From positions 124,001 through 188,000 of the forward strand of contig JAEZDY010000009.1 of NCBI GenBank assembly GCA_023417935.1: a DNA stretch of 64,000 nt, given 5' to 3'. Within the stretch, counting starts at the first letter, position 1; every line of letters begins with the position of its first letter. The translations under genes and the position numbers were made by a program. Positions 1-7,334 of the stretch are shown here, piece after piece. The DNA comes from Bacteroidota bacterium (GTDB lineage: Bacteria > Bacteroidota > Bacteroidia > Bacteroidales > Lentimicrobiaceae). The notes beneath the pieces are model-generated. The model had not been told where the DNA came from and did no database searches. It saw nothing but the letters and a program-made list of their open reading frames with translations.

Positions 1-78
1 AAGCAATTAACATCAGGCAATGCCCCGATACTCATAAAGGCAGGGGTTACCCGGCGTGGATTTTTGCTGATGAAATAA
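1..78 (+). CDS. C-terminal end of an unidentified protein (partial)
   Basis: The window opens inside a reading frame that runs 25 codons to a TAA at 76-78. The visible tail ends in GVTRRGFLLMK. A short hydrophobic and basic ending like this would fit the last strand of a T9SS sorting domain, but 25 residues are too few to say. The next gene starts 118 bp downstream on the same strand. The frame could also be open by chance. Confidence 0.3.
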   Translation, partial: KQLTSGNAPILIKAGVTRRGFLLMK

Positions 79-195
79 CTGTAGGATTTCAATGATAGTT
101 TAATCATCTGATGATGGATTGATAATTAACAGATGATGTAACCTGGTGATAATGGCTAAATTACCGGGTGAGGATGGATAACTTAATGCAAGACT

Positions 196-834
196 ATGGA
201 TAATAGAATAGAAGAAGATGATCTTCAAATTCAATTGAAGAAATTTGCCAAATGGGCACAGAAAGCCGGCAAGTATGGTTTGGTAAAATGTAGTAGTGGA
301 AATCTGTCGCATAGGCTTAAGGATGGTAATTTATTGGTTTCAGAGTCAAGGTCATGGCTTGGAGAATTGAAAAATGACCAGATCACATTAATTGACGGAT
401 TATATGGCACCACCATTAAAGGGAACAAACCAACAGGTGAATTGCCATTACATCTTGCCATAATGAAGCGTAACCTGAATGTCAATACAATTCTGCATTG
501 CCAGTCGCCGGCAGCAACTGCACTTTCCTGTATGGACAAAGCAGTAGATTATAATGTAATTATTGAGGTGCCCATATATATAGGTAATATAATTCACATA
601 CCCTTTATTATGCCCGGATCACTAGAGCTTGCCGATCAGGTTGCAGAGGCATCTATGAATGCAACTGTAATCCAGATGCAAAACCACGGTCAGGTTGTTA
701 TTGGTGCCGGATACCGGGAGGTAATTCAAAGAGCTGTATTTTTTGAACTCGCGTGCAGTATTATTCTGCAGTTAAAATCTCAACATACCACGCTTTCATC
801 ACAAAATATAGAGCATCTTAAAGGCTACAGATAA
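196..834 (+). CDS. Class II aldolase/adducin-family protein
   Basis: This 212-residue protein has the length and fold signature of class II aldolases (FucA/AraD type), cytosolic zinc enzymes acting on sugar phosphates. The SSGNLSHR stretch (33-40) is the phosphate-binding loop region. GELPLH (81-86) carries the expected catalytic Glu82, and QNHG (162-165) carries a zinc-ligand His164. The usual H-x-H zinc pair reads H-C-Q (101-103), so one ligand is Gln. The active site may therefore be altered, or the protein may be a non-enzymatic family member. It stands alone: serA starts 213 bp downstream behind its own promoter. The substrate cannot be read from the sequence. The ATG at 196 gives a normal family N-terminus. 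Confidence 0.82.
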   Translation: MDNRIEEDDLQIQLKKFAKWAQKAGKYGLVKCSSGNLSHRLKDGNLLVSESRSWLGELKNDQITLIDGLYGTTIKGNKPTGELPLHLAIMKRNLNVNTILHCQSPAATALSCMDKAVDYNVIIEVPIYIGNIIHIPFIMPGSLELADQVAEASMNATVIQMQNHGQVVIGAGYREVIQRAVFFELACSIILQLKSQHTTLSSQNIEHLKGYR

Positions 835-982
835 ATTTTCAGTTAGACCATCTATGTATTTTGTATAGATTTTAATGTAATTCTTTTTCCCAGCCCTTCC
901 AAAACCCGCTTCAACATTAGAAACTGTTCGCATTCGAACATGCAAATTAAATTTTGAACGAAACTGAACATATTTTTATTAA

Positions 983-990
983 TAAATTTG
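983..990 (+). promoter_or_regulatory. -7 promoter box of serA
   Basis: TAAATTTG matches the Bacteroidota -7 consensus TAnnTTTG and lies 57 bp before the serA ATG. No clear -33 TTG sits at the standard 19-21 bp spacing. An inverted repeat, TGTTCG-CATT-CGAACA (925-940), lies about 43 bp upstream of the box and could be a regulator site; this is inference only. Confidence 0.55.
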
Positions 991-1047
991 GTAATCGGCA
1001 AATTACTCTATACTTTTATACATTAATTCTAAAATTGGACTAGAACT

Positions 1048-1992
1048 ATGAAAAAGGTACTCGTGGCAACCGACAAACCATTTGCAAAGGTTGCAGTTGA
1101 AGGGATTCGTCAAATAGTTGAGCAAGCCGGCTATGAATTCCGATTGCTTGAAAAATACACCAGCCAGGCTGAGTTTGCAGCAGCAGTTGAGGAAGTTGAT
1201 GCAGTCATTATCAGAAGTGATATTGTTGACAGCCACATTCTTGATGCCGCAAAGAATCTAAAGATAGTTGTTCGCGCAGGTGCGGGATATGACAATATTG
1301 ACTTAGCGTCAGCAACTGATCATAATGTTGTTGCAATGAACACTCCGGGGCAAAACTCAAACGCTGTTGCTGAACTTGCATTCGGCATGATGGTTTTCAT
1401 GGCAAGAAACTCCTTTAATGGTACTTCAGGTACTGAATTAAGAGGGAAAAGCCTGGGAATTCATGCTTATGGCAATGTTGGTAAGTATGTATCAGCCATT
1501 GCAAAAGGTTTTGGTATGGAAGTTTATGCTTTTGATCCCTATGTTTCTGCAGATGATATTTTAAAGGATGGTGTAACCCCGGTTAATAATGTTGAGGAGT
1601 TGTATCAGAAGTGTCAATACGTTTCATTGCACATCCCCGCAACAGCACAAACAAAGAAATCTATTGGATTTGAATTGCTTAATCTGATGCCAAAAAATGC
1701 TGTTCTTGTTAATACAGCCCGTAAAGAGGTTATTGATGAGGACGGACTTATACAGATATTTGAAGGACGACCTGATTTCAAATATCTCAGTGATATTGAA
1801 CCTGATAATAAGAGTGTTATTGCAGAGAAATATAGCGGAAGATACTTCTTCACCCCTAAAAAAATGGGGGCTCAGACTTCAGAAGCCAACATCAATGCAG
1901 GGCTTGCTGCTGCAAGACAGATCGTTGACTTTTTTGAAAGCGGCATAACCACTTTCCAGGTTAATAAAACTAAAGACAAAGTGAATAGTTAA
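1048..1992 (+). CDS. serA: D-3-phosphoglycerate dehydrogenase-type oxidoreductase
   Basis: This 314-residue member of the D-isomer 2-hydroxyacid dehydrogenases probably converts 3-phosphoglycerate to 3-phosphohydroxypyruvate, the first step of serine synthesis. The NAD-binding loop is GIHAYGNVG (137-145). The substrate Arg lies in VNTARKE (Arg225) and an acidic residue in DIEPDN (Glu251). The usual catalytic His of the TPH motif is replaced by Lys271 (TPKKMG). I recall the same TPKK ending in other Bacteroidota SerA proteins, so it is probably a lineage trait rather than damage. There is no C-terminal ACT domain, so this is the short form. DUF1015, its frequent partner, lies 0.75 kb downstream; serC is at 30.7 kb. 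Confidence 0.88.
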   Translation: MKKVLVATDKPFAKVAVEGIRQIVEQAGYEFRLLEKYTSQAEFAAAVEEVDAVIIRSDIVDSHILDAAKNLKIVVRAGAGYDNIDLASATDHNVVAMNTPGQNSNAVAELAFGMMVFMARNSFNGTSGTELRGKSLGIHAYGNVGKYVSAIAKGFGMEVYAFDPYVSADDILKDGVTPVNNVEELYQKCQYVSLHIPATAQTKKSIGFELLNLMPKNAVLVNTARKEVIDEDGLIQIFEGRPDFKYLSDIEPDNKSVIAEKYSGRYFFTPKKMGAQTSEANINAGLAAARQIVDFFESGITTFQVNKTKDKVNS

Positions 1993-2062
1993 AACTTAAC
2001 GCTATTATTTCCGGCGTAGCACAAGGAAATAGCTCTTAACAAAACCAACAAAAACTATCGAT

Positions 2063-2473
2063 ATGGACCAGGAACTCGACAAAGTTATTACATTCTTCAG
2101 ATTTGAAGATCTACGCATTTACCACAAATCACTTGACTACATTGAATGGGTTGCACGAAAAACATTCCAACTTCCAATTGAAAGCCAGGCTGGATTTTCT
2201 TCAAGGTTTAATCTGGCTGCTCAGGCTATCGCATTGAATATTTCAGAAGGATCGGCCAGAAATAAGAATCAATTCATCTATTATTTAAAAATGGCTAAAA
2301 GTGCTGTAAGGGAATGCGTTGTATATACTGCCCTGGCAGGGAAACTTAATTATTTCTCTGACAAAGAAATTGATGAATCGAGGGGGCATTTAATGGAAAT
2401 GACTAAAATGATTGGTGCATTGATAGGATCACTTCAGAGAGCTGCTGATCTTACAATGGAAGAAGCAGATTAA
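2063..2473 (+). CDS. Four helix bundle protein (IVS/S23-like family)
   Basis: This 136-residue helical protein belongs to the four helix bundle family first described from 23S rRNA intervening sequences. The tell-tale stretch is FRFEDLRIYHKSLDYIEW near the N-terminus, followed by LNISEGSARNKNQF in mid-protein and alternating helices. No 23S rRNA is nearby, so it is a free-standing chromosomal copy. Its molecular role is unknown. It starts 70 bp after serA and is closed by a strong terminator at 2544, so it may be co-transcribed with serA. Family assignment is firm; function is not. Confidence 0.82.
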   Translation: MDQELDKVITFFRFEDLRIYHKSLDYIEWVARKTFQLPIESQAGFSSRFNLAAQAIALNISEGSARNKNQFIYYLKMAKSAVRECVVYTALAGKLNYFSDKEIDESRGHLMEMTKMIGALIGSLQRAADLTMEEAD

Positions 2474-2543
2474 TATTCCATTTTACTGGTTCATATGATT
2501 GAGTAGTTATCAATAAATGACTACTCCCGATGCTGGTTTATAA

Positions 2544-2576
2544 AATGTTTCTTCGTAAAGAAGGAACATTTTTTTT
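2544..2576 (+). terminator. Rho-independent terminator after the four-helix-bundle gene
   Basis: An 11-bp stem with one G-T pair (2544-2554 with 2560-2570) and a GTAAA loop is followed by a run of eight T (2569-2576). It ends the serA/four-helix-bundle transcript and separates it from DUF1015. Confidence 0.85.
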
Positions 2577-2578
2577 AG

Positions 2579-2694
2579 CAATGATAATTCCATAATTTTG
2601 CTTCAGGAATTTTCAGGCAATGATAATTCCATAATTTTGCTTCAGAATTTTCAGGCAATGATAATTCCATAATTTTGCTTCAGGAATTTTCAGG
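2579..2694 (+). repeat. Three tandem copies of a 38-39 bp unit
   Basis: Copies at 2579-2617, 2618-2655 and 2656-2694 are almost identical; the middle one lacks a single G. Each begins CAATGATAATTCCATAATTT and ends TTTTCAGG. The array starts right after the T-run of the preceding terminator and ends 52 bp before the DUF1015 start. The 116 bp hold no gene. Confidence 0.95.
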
Positions 2695-2746
2695 CGATGC
2701 ATTATTGAATTTACACTAACTTGTACTATACCAAAATTTTAAAAGC

Positions 2747-3994
2747 ATGGCAATACTAAAACCATTTAAAGGATTACGTCCTCCGAAGGACATAGCTGAA
2801 CAATTAGCCTCACGTCCATACGATGTTCTCAATTCTACAGAAGCAAGAATTGAGGCTGACGGCAATCCATATTCACTTTTACATATCATTAAGCCGGAAA
2901 TCGATCTGCCGGAATCAATTGATGAACATGCTCCTGAGGTTTATGAACAGGCCAGAATCAATCTTGATAAATACCGTGAAAACGGGTGGTTAATACAAGA
3001 TCAGGAGGAGTGCTTATATATTTATGCGCAAACAATGAATGGCAAAACACAGTACGGCCTTGTTGGTTGTGCCGGTGTTTCAGATTATCTTGAGGGTATT
3101 ATTAAAAAACATGAACTTACCCGCGCTGATAAGGAAGAGGACAGAATGAAGCATGTGAGGATCACCAATGCAAACATGGAGCCTGTTTTCTTTACATATC
3201 CTGCAGTTGAGGAAATTGATGCTATCATTAACCAGATAGTAACCACCCGCGAACCTGAATATGATTTCACCGCTGCCGATGGTTTTGGCCATCATTTCTG
3301 GGTAATAAGTGACAAGGATCTAATTACCAGGCTAACTGATCTGTTCAGCAAAGTACCGTATACCTATGTTGCTGATGGTCATCACCGCACTGCTGCTGCT
3401 GCCCTTGTTGGCAATGAGAAAAAAATGAGCAACCCAAATCATACGGGCAACGAGGAATATAATTATTTCCTCGCAGTTCACTTTCCTTCAAACCAGTTAA
3501 CAATCATTGATTACAACCGGGTGGTAAAAGACCTTAACAATCTCAATAAAGATGAATTCCTCAGTAAACTTGCGAAAGTATTCATTATAGAGGAAAAAGG
3601 TAATGAGATTTACAAACCAACGATGTTGCATAACTTTTCAATGTACCTTGACCATAAATGGTATTCACTTACCGCCCGTGAGGGAACATTTAATGACAAC
3701 GACCCAATAGGTGTGCTTGATGTAACTATTTTATCACAGCTCGTACTCGATGAAATACTTGACATCAAGGATCTCCGGACCTCAAAGCGTGTTGACTTTG
3801 TTGGTGGTATCAGGGGATTAGGTGAATTGAAAAAGCGTGTTGACAGTGGTGAAATGGCTGTAGCTTTTGCGCTGTATCCTGTTTCACTTGAGCAACTTAT
3901 TAATATTGCTGACACCGGCAATATCATGCCACCTAAGACTACCTGGTTTGAACCGAAATTACGCAGTGGATTAGCAGTGCATTTACTTGATTAA
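2747..3994 (+). CDS. DUF1015 family protein
   Basis: This 415-residue cytosolic protein shows the DUF1015 hallmarks in order: RPYDVLNSTEA near the N-terminus (about 23-33), NPYSLLHIIKPE (40-51), KHELTRADKEEDR (121-133) and the signature DGHHRT (about 210-215). The biochemical function is unknown. In many Bacteroidota this gene sits directly beside serA and serC, which suggests a link to serine or phosphoserine metabolism; that is context, not proof. The last ten codons form the first unit of a tandem repeat that continues past the stop (3965-4062). A small winged-helix gene follows 87 bp downstream. Confidence 0.9.
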   Translation: MAILKPFKGLRPPKDIAEQLASRPYDVLNSTEARIEADGNPYSLLHIIKPEIDLPESIDEHAPEVYEQARINLDKYRENGWLIQDQEECLYIYAQTMNGKTQYGLVGCAGVSDYLEGIIKKHELTRADKEEDRMKHVRITNANMEPVFFTYPAVEEIDAIINQIVTTREPEYDFTAADGFGHHFWVISDKDLITRLTDLFSKVPYTYVADGHHRTAAAALVGNEKKMSNPNHTGNEEYNYFLAVHFPSNQLTIIDYNRVVKDLNNLNKDEFLSKLAKVFIIEEKGNEIYKPTMLHNFSMYLDHKWYSLTAREGTFNDNDPIGVLDVTILSQLVLDEILDIKDLRTSKRVDFVGGIRGLGELKKRVDSGEMAVAFALYPVSLEQLINIADTGNIMPPKTTWFEPKLRSGLAVHLLD

Positions 3995-4062
3995 ACATAT
4001 TGGATTAACAGTTCATTTACTTGATTAAACAGTGGATTAGCAGTTCATTTACTTGATTAAAC
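3965..4062 (+). repeat. Tandem triplication of the 3' end of the DUF1015 gene
   Basis: Copies lie at 3965-3996, 3997-4030 and 4031-4062 (32-34 bp). The first is coding: it contains the final codons (reading SGLAVHLLD) and the TAA at 3992-3994. The two downstream copies differ at only a few bases and are non-coding. The array therefore looks like duplication of a gene end including its stop codon. Confidence 0.95.
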
Positions 4063-4081
4063 ATAAAATAATTATACAACA

Positions 4082-4261
4082 ATGGAAAAAGAAGCAATGG
4101 TACTTGATGTACTAACCAGGTCAGAAGCTCCGCTTAAATCAGCCCAGATAGCTGAAATTGCCAACATGGATAAAAAAGATGTTGATGCAGCCATTAAAAA
4201 ATTGAAACAAGCTGAGAAGATCGAATCACCAAAAGTGTGTTTTTACACCATTAAGAAGTAA
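4082..4261 (+). CDS. Small winged-helix DNA-binding protein (59 residues)
   Basis: The frame runs from ATG 4082 to TAA 4259-4261. It encodes 59 residues, beginning MEKEAMVLDVLTRSEAPLKS and ending FYTIKK. The pattern of a first helix, then AQIAEIANMDKKDVDAAIKK as a helix-turn-helix, then a basic wing, matches short MarR-like winged-helix proteins common in Bacteroidota. It has no other domain, so it may bind DNA or RNA or act as a small adaptor. It follows DUF1015 on the same strand with no terminator between. Its last four codons and stop are repeated downstream (4250-4374). Confidence 0.75.
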   Translation: MEKEAMVLDVLTRSEAPLKSAQIAEIANMDKKDVDAAIKKLKQAEKIESPKVCFYTIKK

Positions 4262-4374
4262 GGCTTTAGGAAGTAAGGCAAGAAGTAGGGCGTTAAGAAG
4301 TAAGGCAAGAAGTAAGGCAAGAAGTAAGGCTTTAAGAAGTAAGGCTTTAAGAAGTAAGGCATTAAGAAGTAAGG
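4250..4374 (+). repeat. Nine-unit 12/15-bp array grown from the stop region of the winged-helix gene
   Basis: Unit ATTAAGAAGTAAGGC (15 bp), sometimes shortened to AAGAAGTAAGGC (12 bp), occurs nine times. The first unit includes the last three codons and the TAA stop of the upstream gene. Unit lengths are multiples of three and nearly every unit carries the same TAA. The array runs to within 18 bp of the terminator at 4392. Confidence 0.93.
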
Positions 4375-4391
4375 TGCGATTTTGAATCAAT

Positions 4392-4420
4392 AAAGGCGGA
4401 ATATCATTTCCGCCTTTTTT
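4392..4420 (+). terminator. Rho-independent terminator
   Basis: A perfect 10-bp stem (4392-4401 with 4408-4417), loop TATCAT, then six T in a row. It closes the DUF1015/winged-helix transcript. The opposite side lacks a T-run, so it serves the plus strand. The 95 bp between it and the next (minus) gene hold nothing recognisable. Confidence 0.88.
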
Positions 4421-4515
4421 AATGTGTAGAGCTTCAGATGGTTATTTCATACAGGGCACTCAGTGATAAACTGCGTTTCAGCCAAACCATCCGGGAGAAA
4501 CTCAATTGCCTGTCA

Positions 4516-7317
4516 TTAGTTCTCAATAAAAGGTGCAATAACCTGAAGCAGTAAATGGTACTTTACTGGTTTGGTGATTATGGTATCACACCCGTATGTA
4601 TTGTCAAAAACATCATCCGGTGCACTTGTTTGTCCAATCACCGGCATGTTGGGTTTGTATTTCTTTACTTCTCTGATAAAGTTAATCAGGTGCTCATCGT
4701 TAGGGTTGATAACGCTGTATATCAAGTCAATGTCATTGGAGAGCCTGAATTGTTCAGAGGCTTCTTTTATTGACAGTGATCTGACTATTTTAGCGCCTGT
4801 GCCTGAAAATACAGCTTTCAGATAACTAAAGGAAGCTTCTTCTTTTTCAATTATCATGACTGTTTTATCATTCAGCTCTATTCCCGACATTTTCAATTCT
4901 TTCCGATCTTCCTGCAGAGGGTAGTATGGTATATGGAAACTGAACAAAGAACCTTTTCCTGCTTCTGATTCCACCTTTATTTCACCATTCATAAGATCAA
5001 CTATGTGCTTTGAAATGGCTAACCCTAAACCGGTACCTCCCATTTTATACCCGGAGTTCATGCCTACCTGCCTGAACCTTTTGAAAAGCAACTCCTGATC
5101 TTTCTTTGATATGCCAATTCCCGAGTCCTTTACATAGAAATACAGGCCATAGTCTTTTAATTCGCAACCAAATTTAATGTAACCAACGCTGGTAAATTTA
5201 ATTGCGTTGATGATAAGGTTACTGAGCACCTGGTTGAGTCTGAAAGGGTCAGTTAAAATCTTAATGCCTCTTAACTCTTCAGGCACAATATACTCGAGTT
5301 TTATATTGTGCTTACTTATACGGCTCTTATATTCCGTCATGGAAATATGCAGGTCGTCCATCAATTTCGAAATATCAAAATATTCCGGCTTAATAGATAA
5401 TTGTCCCGCCTCTATTTTGGCAATGTCAATAATGTCGTTGATCAGATTCAGAAGGTTGTTTATTGCAGTGTTGATATGCTCAACGTATTCTGATTGCTCA
5501 TCATCTGATAGCCCTCCTTCAGCAATAAGATTAGAAAAGCCAACAATGGAGTTCATTGGAGTCCTTATCTCATGGCTCATATTTGCCAGAAAAGCAGTTT
5601 TCAGCCGGTCAGCTTCTTCAGCTTTCTCCTTTGCTTCGATGTATTTTTCCTGGATGATCTGCCGTTCAGTGATATCCCTGCTTATACACAGAATTCCGAG
5701 GATGTTTGATGATTTATCATGACACAGAACCTTCAGTGTATCAAAGAGCCGTTTGTTACCGTTGGCTAATATTACCCATTCTTCATTTCTGATAGGTTTC
5801 CTGTCGGTAAGAATCTTAATATCATTTTCATAGTAGTATTTAGCTGATTCTGTCGGGAACAGTTCAAAATCAGTCTTGCCTATTAATTCCTCCTCCCTGA
5901 TACCCAGGTAATCGAGGAATGCATTATTGCAGGCAACATACCTGCTTTCAAGGTCTTTAAGAAACACCATATCAGGTATGGAATTCATAACTGATATCAT
6001 CATCGAATGCTCTTTTTCAAAGGCAGTGCGTATATCCTTTAACTCCAGCACCATCTTATTTGCCGAAGCAGCCAGCGAAACAAATTCAGGTGAATACAAC
6101 TCCTGCTCATTTATCAGCGTATAGTCATTGCTGGCTTCTTTAAAGAATCTGTCGAATCTGTAAAATCCCTTGTCTAATTTCTTAACAACTTGTTTTGTTA
6201 ATATTAGTCCAAGCAATAGGATAGCAACAAGTGCAATGGATATTCTTATGATTGTTTTGGTTTGTTGTGCTTTTTGTTCTGTTTGCCTTTGAGAGATCAG
6301 GTTTTCAAGGTCGCGGGAGTAAAAGCCTGCCCCTATTACCCAATCCCATTCTTTGAGATACTCAACGTAGGCAATTTTGGGTTCAAACTTTCGTATACCG
6401 GGTCTGTGATAATTATACTCAACAAATCCCCCTCCTGCCAGGGCAGCGTCTGATATTTTCTGCCGCTCTCTTTCATCAGGTGATGCATAGATTGTATGAC
6501 CTTCATTAATAATGATCCCATTGGTCAATACAGGCTGGTTTTCTGTGTTCTGAATGAAGATGTAACCATCTGTGTCAAAACGTATTTTGGCCAGCCTGTT
6601 CAATACTTCTAATTTCAGGTCTGTTTCAAAATCTACAAGGTATTCCTTTGATCCCAGGTACCATCCGTAAGGGGTAAATTTCTTTATATAAGTGTACTTG
6701 CAAAGTACGGAATCATGTTCAAAGTTATCCAGCTTCTGATAGTATGCTATAAGGCTCTTGTCAAATTCCTGCATCAACGCAACTTCACGCCTTACCACAT
6801 AATTGCCGTTAGCATCTTTGACTGACAGGCCGGAGGTACCTTCAAATTTCCTGCTTTCAGGCAACATAACCCCTTCACCATCAAGTGTATAAATAAATAC
6901 ATACCCTCTTTCATCTATTGAACGGTATGGTCTGAGTGCATCCTTGATCATCTTTTTGATCTCGTCATCGCTTTTCAGGCCTTTGTTCTCTTTGTAGATG
7001 TTATCAGCAATCTTCCAGGCAACTTCTACCCTGTCCCTGAGGTTTGCGGTTAATCTTTCCCGCGACAGTGAACGAACATAATTAACATAGCTGATTGAAC
7101 GCTGTACCTCAGTTTTTACCAAATCTTTCTGGTGCTCCGTTAATTCACTCCTTACCGCATCATGTTCAATTTTAAACTTCTTGTTTTCATAAGAAGCCCA
7201 ATTATGGCCTATAAAGATGATCAGCAAAAAAGCAATTGCCATCATGCTGCCCATGATCATTCTGTTCAGGCTAATCTTTTTTATCCTTGTGGTGAGCCAG
7301 TCAGCTTTAAATATCAT
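4516..7317 (-). CDS. Membrane hybrid histidine kinase (Cache-PAS-HisKA-HATPase-degenerate receiver)
   Basis: A 933-residue two-component sensor. A membrane segment (about 19-40) is followed by a large periplasmic Cache-type region with two similar halves (about 45-350; each has a GYVFIYT- or GYIFIQN-like core and a GW or W-D-W strand), then a second membrane helix (about 355-375). A PAS domain (about 437-550) leads to HisKA with the phospho-His in MSHEIRTP (near 582). The HATPase domain has DSGIGISKKD and MGGTGLGLAISK. The C-terminal receiver-like domain (about 818-930) lacks the phosphoacceptor Asp: where DLxLMDxxMP is expected it reads DLIYSVINP. It follows the LtaS-like gene by 17 bp, so the two probably form an operon. 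The ligand is unknown. Confidence 0.9.
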   Translation of the reverse strand: MIFKADWLTTRIKKISLNRMIMGSMMAIAFLLIIFIGHNWASYENKKFKIEHDAVRSELTEHQKDLVKTEVQRSISYVNYVRSLSRERLTANLRDRVEVAWKIADNIYKENKGLKSDDEIKKMIKDALRPYRSIDERGYVFIYTLDGEGVMLPESRKFEGTSGLSVKDANGNYVVRREVALMQEFDKSLIAYYQKLDNFEHDSVLCKYTYIKKFTPYGWYLGSKEYLVDFETDLKLEVLNRLAKIRFDTDGYIFIQNTENQPVLTNGIIINEGHTIYASPDERERQKISDAALAGGGFVEYNYHRPGIRKFEPKIAYVEYLKEWDWVIGAGFYSRDLENLISQRQTEQKAQQTKTIIRISIALVAILLLGLILTKQVVKKLDKGFYRFDRFFKEASNDYTLINEQELYSPEFVSLAASANKMVLELKDIRTAFEKEHSMMISVMNSIPDMVFLKDLESRYVACNNAFLDYLGIREEELIGKTDFELFPTESAKYYYENDIKILTDRKPIRNEEWVILANGNKRLFDTLKVLCHDKSSNILGILCISRDITERQIIQEKYIEAKEKAEEADRLKTAFLANMSHEIRTPMNSIVGFSNLIAEGGLSDDEQSEYVEHINTAINNLLNLINDIIDIAKIEAGQLSIKPEYFDISKLMDDLHISMTEYKSRISKHNIKLEYIVPEELRGIKILTDPFRLNQVLSNLIINAIKFTSVGYIKFGCELKDYGLYFYVKDSGIGISKKDQELLFKRFRQVGMNSGYKMGGTGLGLAISKHIVDLMNGEIKVESEAGKGSLFSFHIPYYPLQEDRKELKMSGIELNDKTVMIIEKEEASFSYLKAVFSGTGAKIVRSLSIKEASEQFRLSNDIDLIYSVINPNDEHLINFIREVKKYKPNMPVIGQTSAPDDVFDNTYGCDTIITKPVKYHLLLQVIAPFIEN

Positions 7318-7334
7318 ACAATTTCAGAAGTGTA

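Noticed and set aside
850..870. Terminator after the aldolase-like gene
   Set aside because: The ATCTAT/ATAGAT hairpin is short, AT-rich and followed by only three T.
2063..2473. rRNA intervening sequence or hidden 23S rRNA
   Set aside because: The four-helix-bundle family is named from such inserts, but no rRNA sequence flanks it; it is a stand-alone gene.
2579..4374. Possible CRISPR array
   Set aside because: Repeats are directly adjacent with no unique spacers, and no cas genes are present.
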